A stretch of DNA of 64,000 nucleotides from Salinibacterium sp. ZJ450 (lineage in GTDB: Bacteria > Actinomycetota > Actinomycetes > Actinomycetales > Microbacteriaceae). Under the pieces are notes generated by a model that was not told the DNA's origin, searched no databases, and saw only the letters and a list, made by a program, of their open reading frames with translations. Below are positions 59,758-64,000 of the stretch, one piece after another (the first letter of the stretch is position 1; each line of letters starts with the position of its first letter). The stretch spans positions 1,798,001 to 1,862,000 of the forward strand of contig NZ_CP061771.1 of NCBI RefSeq assembly GCF_011751885.2. The letters run 5' to 3'. The translations under genes were made by a program, and so were the position numbers.

Positions 59758-62487
59758 GTGACGGTAAACGACCAGGACCCGTACTCGGTGCATCACGCCG
59801 ACGTCGACCCGGAAGAAACCGCTGAATGGCAAGAGTCGCTCGACGCTGTCGTCGCGGAGAAGGGCCATGAACGCGGGCGGGAGATCATCCTGAACCTGCT
59901 GAAGCGGTCGAAAGAACTGCAGCTGGGTGTTCCGATGGTTCCGACCACCGACTTCATCAACACCATCGCACCAGAAGACGAACCGGAATTCCCCGGCAAC
60001 GAGGCGCTTGAGCGTCAGTACCGGGCGTGGATCCGCTGGAACGCCGCCATCACCGTGCACCGTGCACAGCGCCCCGACATCTCCGTCGGCGGACACATCG
60101 CCACGTACGCGTCATCCTCGTCGCTGTATGAGATCGGCGAGAACTACTTCTTCCGCGGCCAGGACCATGAGTCCGGCGGCGATCAGGTCTTCTTCCAGGG
60201 CCACGCCTCCCCCGGCATGTACGCGCGCGCCTTCCTCGAGGGCCGGCTGAGCGCAGAGCAGCTCGACGGATTCCGTCAGGAGAAGTCGAAGGCACCGAAC
60301 GGCCTGAGCTCCTACCCGCACCCGCGGTTGATGCCGGACTTCTGGCAGTTCCCCACCGTGTCGATGGGACTCGGCCCGATCAACGCGATCTACCAGGCCC
60401 AGTCCAACAAGTACCTCGCGAACCGTGGCATCAAGGACACCGGCGACCAGCACGTCTGGGCGTTCCTCGGCGACGGCGAGATGGACGAGGTCGAGAGCCG
60501 CGGCGCCCTGCAGTGGGCCACCAACGAAGGCCTCGACAACCTCACCTTCGTGGTCAACTGCAACCTGCAGCGACTCGACGGCCCGGTGCGCGGCAACGGC
60601 AAGATCATGCAGGAACTGGAAAGCTTCTTCCGCGGCGCCGGCTGGCACGTGATCAAGGTGGTCTGGGGACGCGAGTGGGATGACCTGCTCGCCCGCGACA
60701 AGGACGGCGCGCTCGTCAACCTGATGAACGTCACTCCGGATGGCGACTACCAGACCTACAAGGCTGAAGACGGCGCGTTCGTGCGTGAGAACTTCTTCGG
60801 CCGCGACCCGCGCACCGCGGAATTGGTCAAGGACTACACCGACGAGCAGATCTGGGGTCTCAAACGCGGCGGTCACGACTACCGCAAGGTTTACGCGGCG
60901 TTCAAGGCGGCAGCCGAGCACAAGGGCGGACAGCCCACCGTGATCCTGGCGCACACCATCAAGGGCTACGGCCTCGGCAAGTCCTTTGAGGGCCGCAATG
61001 CGACCCACCAGATGAAGAAGCTGACGCTGCCCGACCTGAAGCAGTTCCGTGACGAGATGCGCATCCCGATCACCGACGAGCAGCTCGAAGCCGACCCGTA
61101 TCAGCCGCCGTACTACCACCCCGGCGAGAACGACGAGGCTATCCAGTATCTGCAGGAGCGTCGCCGCGAACTCGGCGGATACGTTCCGGAACGCCGCAGC
61201 AAGTACACCCAGCTGAATCTGCCGGATGACTCGCTGTACGAGGTCACCAAGCGTGGCTCTGGCAAGCAGATGGTGGCGACCACCATGGCGTTCGCCCGGC
61301 TGCTGAAGGACCTGCTGCGCTCCAAGGACTTCGGTCACCGTGTCGTGCCGATCATCCCCGACGAGGCCCGCACGTTCGGCATGGACGCGTACTTCCCGAC
61401 TGCGAAGATCTACAACCCGCACGGCCAGCACTACATGTCGGTCGACCGGGAGCTGCTGCTCGCCTACAAGGAGAGCCCGCAGGGCCAGATCGTGCACGTC
61501 GGCATCAACGAGGCTGGAGCTTTCGCTGCCTTCACCGCCGCGGCCACCGCGTACTCGACACACGGCGAGCCGCTAATCCCGGTGTACGTGTTCTACTCGA
61601 TGTTCGGGTTCCAGCGCACCGGCGACGCCATGTGGGCAGCCGGCGACCAGATGGCCCGAGGCTTCATCATCGGCGCCACCGCCGGACGCACCACCCTCAC
61701 CGGTGAAGGCCTGCAGCACGCGGACGGACACTCCCTCCTCCTGGCAGCCACCAACCCGGCCGTCGTCAGCTACGACCCGGCGTACGGCTATGAGCTGGGC
61801 CGGATCGTGCAGGCCGGACTCGAGCGGATGTACGGCGGGCAGCACCCGAACCCGAACGTCATGTACTACCTCACCGTGTACAACGAGCCGATGCAGCAGC
61901 CGGTCGAGCCGGAGAACCTGGATGTCGATGGCCTGCTGAAGGGCATCTACCAGCTGAACCAGGGAACCGCGACCGGCCCGAAGGCACAGCTGCTGGCCTC
62001 CGGCGTCGCCCTGCCGTGGGCGCTGGAAGCCCAGGCCATGCTCGCCGCAGACTGGAACGTCTCGGCGGATGTCTGGAGCGTGACGTCCTGGACCGAACTG
62101 CGCCGCGACGGCCTCGCCGCCGAGCAGCACAACTTCCTGCACCCTGACGAGGAACCGCAGGTGCCGTATGTGACGCAGAAGCTGTCTGGCAGGGAGGGAC
62201 CGTTCCTTGCGGTGACCGACTTCATGCACGCGGTGCCCGACCAGATCCGGCAGTTCGTGCCGGGCGACTACGCCACGCTCGGCGCGGATGACTTCGGCTT
62301 CTCGGACACCCGCGCCGCCGCTCGCCGCTACTTCAAGATCGACGGCCCGTCGCTGGTGGTGCGCACCCTCGAGTCGCTCGCGAAGCAGGGCAAGGTCGAC
62401 CGCGCGGTCATCGGTCAGGCGATCGAGAAGTACCAGCTGCACGACGTGAGCGCTGGCAGCACCGGCACGGCCGGCGGGGAGAGCTAG
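59758..62487 (+). CDS. aceE: Pyruvate dehydrogenase E1 (homodimeric)
   Basis: 909-aa AceE-type E1: decarboxylates pyruvate on ThDP and transfers the acetyl group to lipoyl-E2. ThDP motif [14 protein letters not shown]...[15 protein letters not shown], active-site loop [31 protein letters not shown] region, and transketolase-C part with [18 protein letters not shown] start with AAGGAAGAG upstream. Partners sucB/lpdA are 30 kb away. Followed 7 nt later by the PucR-type regulator; then fabD. Confidence 0.96.
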   Translation: MTVNDQDPYSVHHADVDPEETAEWQESLDAVVAEKGHERGREIILNLLKRSKELQLGVPMVPTTDFINTIAPEDEPEFPGNEALERQYRAWIRWNAAITVHRAQRPDISVGGHIATYASSSSLYEIGENYFFRGQDHESGGDQVFFQGHASPGMYARAFLEGRLSAEQLDGFRQEKSKAPNGLSSYPHPRLMPDFWQFPTVSMGLGPINAIYQAQSNKYLANRGIKDTGDQHVWAFLGDGEMDEVESRGALQWATNEGLDNLTFVVNCNLQRLDGPVRGNGKIMQELESFFRGAGWHVIKVVWGREWDDLLARDKDGALVNLMNVTPDGDYQTYKAEDGAFVRENFFGRDPRTAELVKDYTDEQIWGLKRGGHDYRKVYAAFKAAAEHKGGQPTVILAHTIKGYGLGKSFEGRNATHQMKKLTLPDLKQFRDEMRIPITDEQLEADPYQPPYYHPGENDEAIQYLQERRRELGGYVPERRSKYTQLNLPDDSLYEVTKRGSGKQMVATTMAFARLLKDLLRSKDFGHRVVPIIPDEARTFGMDAYFPTAKIYNPHGQHYMSVDRELLLAYKESPQGQIVHVGINEAGAFAAFTAAATAYSTHGEPLIPVYVFYSMFGFQRTGDAMWAAGDQMARGFIIGATAGRTTLTGEGLQHADGHSLLLAATNPAVVSYDPAYGYELGRIVQAGLERMYGGQHPNPNVMYYLTVYNEPMQQPVEPENLDVDGLLKGIYQLNQGTATGPKAQLLASGVALPWALEAQAMLAADWNVSADVWSVTSWTELRRDGLAAEQHNFLHPDEEPQVPYVTQKLSGREGPFLAVTDFMHAVPDQIRQFVPGDYATLGADDFGFSDTRAAARRYFKIDGPSLVVRTLESLAKQGKVDRAVIGQAIEKYQLHDVSAGSTGTAGGES

Positions 62488-62494
62488 CCCGCCC

Positions 62495-63688
62495 GTGCCC
62501 ACGCCCAAAACCAAACAGCAGACGCTCGCATGGTTGCGCGCGGTCTCGGGCGAGCTCGCGACCGCAACGATCAAGCGTCTGGAGGAGACGCTGCCCTGGT
62601 ATAGCGACATGCCGCCAGGGCGGCGCTCCGCTGTCGGGATGGTCGCGCAGGCCGGCATCACCTCGTTCATCGCCTGGTACGACGACCCGAAGTCCACGCC
62701 GTGGATCGCCGCGGATGTTTTCGGTGTGGCGCCGCGCGAGCTGCTGCGTTCGGTGAGCCTGCAGCAGACACTGCAGCTGATCCGGGTGACCGTGGAACTG
62801 GTCGAAGACCGGGTGAAGGACGGCGACGACTCACTGCGTGAGGCGATCCTGCTGTACTCGCGCGAGATCGCCTTCGCCGCCGCCGACGTCTACGCCCGCG
62901 CGGCCGAGGCTCGTGGCCTGTGGGATGCGCGCCTGGAGGCGCTCGTGGTCGACTCGATCCTCTCCGGCGAGTACGACAATGAACTTCCCAGCCGGATCGC
63001 TGCGCTGGGCTGGAACGGCCACGGCGAGGCCTGCGTGCTGGTGGGCACCGCGCCGCACATGCTCGACGTCGACCAGCTGCGCCGCACCGCCCGCCACCTC
63101 GAGGCGGACCTGTTGATCGGGGTGCAGGGCAACCGCCTGGTGCTGGTCATCGGCCGCGCCCGCGCCGCCGCCGCCGACTTGGCCGAGGATGCGCCGGCCC
63201 CCATGCCGTTCATCGACATCGCCACCCAGCTGGAACCTGGCTTTGGACCCGGCCATCTGGTGCTCGGCCCCGAGGTGGAGACCCTGGTCGATGCATCCCG
63301 CAGCGCGAAGGCCGCACTCGCCGGGTTTGCCGTCGCCAAGGCCTGGCGCAACGCGCCGCGCCCCACGCTCGCGGACGACCTGCTGCCGGAGCGCGCCCTG
63401 GCCGGGGATCCAATCGCGCGCAGCACGCTGATCAATCGCATCTACCGTCCCCTGAAGAACCACTCCACCGATCTGCTGACCACGCTGTGGTGCTATCTCG
63501 ACAACGGCCGCTCACTCGAAGCCACCGCCCGGGAGCTGTTCGTGCACCCGAACACGGTGCGGTACCGCCTGAAGCGGATCAGCGAGGTCATCGGCTGGGA
63601 CGCCACCGGCGCCCGCGAGGCGCTCATCCTGCAGTCCGCCCTGATCATCGGCTCGATCGCGGAACCGGACGGGCAGAAACGGCGCTGA
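62495..63688 (+). CDS. PucR/CdaR-type transcriptional regulator (FasR-like)
   Basis: 397-aa protein with a C-terminal PucR-type HTH (LLTTLWCYLDNGRSLEATARELFVHPNTVRYRLKRI). The middle GGDEF-like region and N-terminal part match the regulator placed between aceE and fabD in actinomycetes; in Streptomyces coelicolor FasR at this position activates the fab operon. So it is probably the fabD-operon activator; identity is by family and synteny. GTG start is uncertain (GGGGAG 13 nt upstream). Intergenic fabD operator follows. Confidence 0.85.
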   Translation: MPTPKTKQQTLAWLRAVSGELATATIKRLEETLPWYSDMPPGRRSAVGMVAQAGITSFIAWYDDPKSTPWIAADVFGVAPRELLRSVSLQQTLQLIRVTVELVEDRVKDGDDSLREAILLYSREIAFAAADVYARAAEARGLWDARLEALVVDSILSGEYDNELPSRIAALGWNGHGEACVLVGTAPHMLDVDQLRRTARHLEADLLIGVQGNRLVLVIGRARAAAADLAEDAPAPMPFIDIATQLEPGFGPGHLVLGPEVETLVDASRSAKAALAGFAVAKAWRNAPRPTLADDLLPERALAGDPIARSTLINRIYRPLKNHSTDLLTTLWCYLDNGRSLEATARELFVHPNTVRYRLKRISEVIGWDATGAREALILQSALIIGSIAEPDGQKRR

Positions 63689-63720
63689 CTGCGCGCCGTT
63701 CACAAGAGATCCGCTGATCT

Positions 63721-63741
63721 TTGGTGGAATACCTACACCAA
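63721..63741. promoter_or_regulatory. Inverted repeat upstream of fabD (candidate FasR site)
   Basis: TTGGTG (63721-63726) and CACCAA (63736-63741) with 9 nt between, 32 nt upstream of the fabD GTG and just after the PucR-type gene. Position suggests the operator of the regulator encoded next to it. Confidence 0.55.
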
Positions 63742-63772
63742 GCACCGTCAATCAGGTTGGGAGACTAGATAA

Positions 63773-64000
63773 GTGATTGTTGTCGTTGCCCCCGGACAGG
63801 GCTCACAGACCCCAGGGTTCCTCGAACCCTGGCTGGCCGAAGAGCGATTCCGCGACCAGCTCAGCCGTATCTCGGACACCATCGGAATGGATCTGGTCGC
63901 CCACGGCACCGTGTCCGATGCCGACACCATCCGTGACACGGCGGTCGCCCAGCCCCTCATCGTGGCGGCAGGCCTCCTCACCCTGAGTGCCCTCCTCGAC
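63773..64000 (+). CDS. fabD: Malonyl-CoA:ACP transacylase, 3' truncated by window edge
   Basis: First 76 codons of FabD: MIVVVAPGQGSQTPGFLEPWL is the family N-terminus (GQGSQ), then TAVAQPLIVAAGLL. Transfers malonyl from CoA to ACP to start fatty acid elongation. GTG at 63773 has GGGAGA 8 nt upstream. Probably first gene of a fabD-fabH-acpP-fabF operon beyond the edge. Active-site Ser is outside the window. Confidence 0.93.
   Translation, partial: MIVVVAPGQGSQTPGFLEPWLAEERFRDQLSRISDTIGMDLVAHGTVSDADTIRDTAVAQPLIVAAGLLTLSALLD

Overview
The window is 64 kb of high-GC actinobacterial chromosome. Gene content and order resemble the conserved actinomycete core known from Mycobacterium tuberculosis: dut with DUF3710/DUF3159/DUF3093/DUF4193 genes and sigA; an E2-DUF4191-RDD-glnA1-glnE-glnA2 block; Zn-ribbon, Nif3, AhpE-like peroxiredoxin, aceE, PucR-type regulator and fabD. 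Separate parC/parE genes, the DUF set and an alanine racemase C-terminal-domain-only gene point to Microbacteriaceae (inference). No insertion sequence, prophage or CRISPR array was seen.

Layout. 1-5.9 kb: end of a beta-oxidation 3-hydroxyacyl-CoA dehydrogenase, dxs and acnA, with a perfect 26-bp palindrome upstream of acnA. 5.9-10.4 kb: dut/DUF cluster and sepH. 10.4-16.6 kb: phosphodiesterase-type hydrolase and topoisomerase IV (parC, parE). 16.9-20.9 kb: small Cys-rich protein, an overlapping pair of alanine-racemase-like genes with complementary missing parts, an ATP-grasp enzyme and a CofE-like ligase. 20.9-24.7 kb: sigA, MFS transporter, PAC2 protein. 24.8-32.5 kb: leucyl aminopeptidase, lpd, sucB, a pseudokinase, DUF4191 and RDD membrane proteins. 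32.6-47.5 kb: nitrogen block with glnA (behind a textbook GlnR box), glnE, glnA2, nadE, panB and gdhA, interrupted between glnA and glnE by a three-gene polysaccharide operon (HasA-like synthase, anchored GH26 hydrolase, UDP-glucose dehydrogenase). 47.5-50.4 kb: 58-aa protein, map, ppgK, RNase P RNA, SnoaL-like protein. 50.4-59.6 kb: Zn-ribbon-like protein, Nif3, NCS1 permease with a very long acidic tail, PEBP protein, catalase, CorA, DUF4386, tRNA-Val, peroxiredoxin. 59.7-64 kb: aceE, PucR/FasR-type regulator and the start of fabD.

How they fit together. aceE, lpd and sucB supply parts of the pyruvate and 2-oxoglutarate dehydrogenase complexes, acnA feeds the TCA cycle, and the FasR-type gene and fabD link acetyl-CoA to fatty acid synthesis. 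glnA, glnE, glnA2 and gdhA form ammonium assimilation with transcriptional (GlnR box) and covalent (GlnE) control. About a quarter of the genes have a TANNNT hexamer 6-8 nt before the start codon and no Shine-Dalgarno sequence, so leaderless transcription appears common.

The most promising candidate for an undescribed system is the pair at 17.3-18.9 kb: a racemase barrel whose own C-terminal domain has lost the catalytic Tyr region, translationally coupled to a free C-terminal domain that keeps it. The HasA/GH26/Ugd operon is second.
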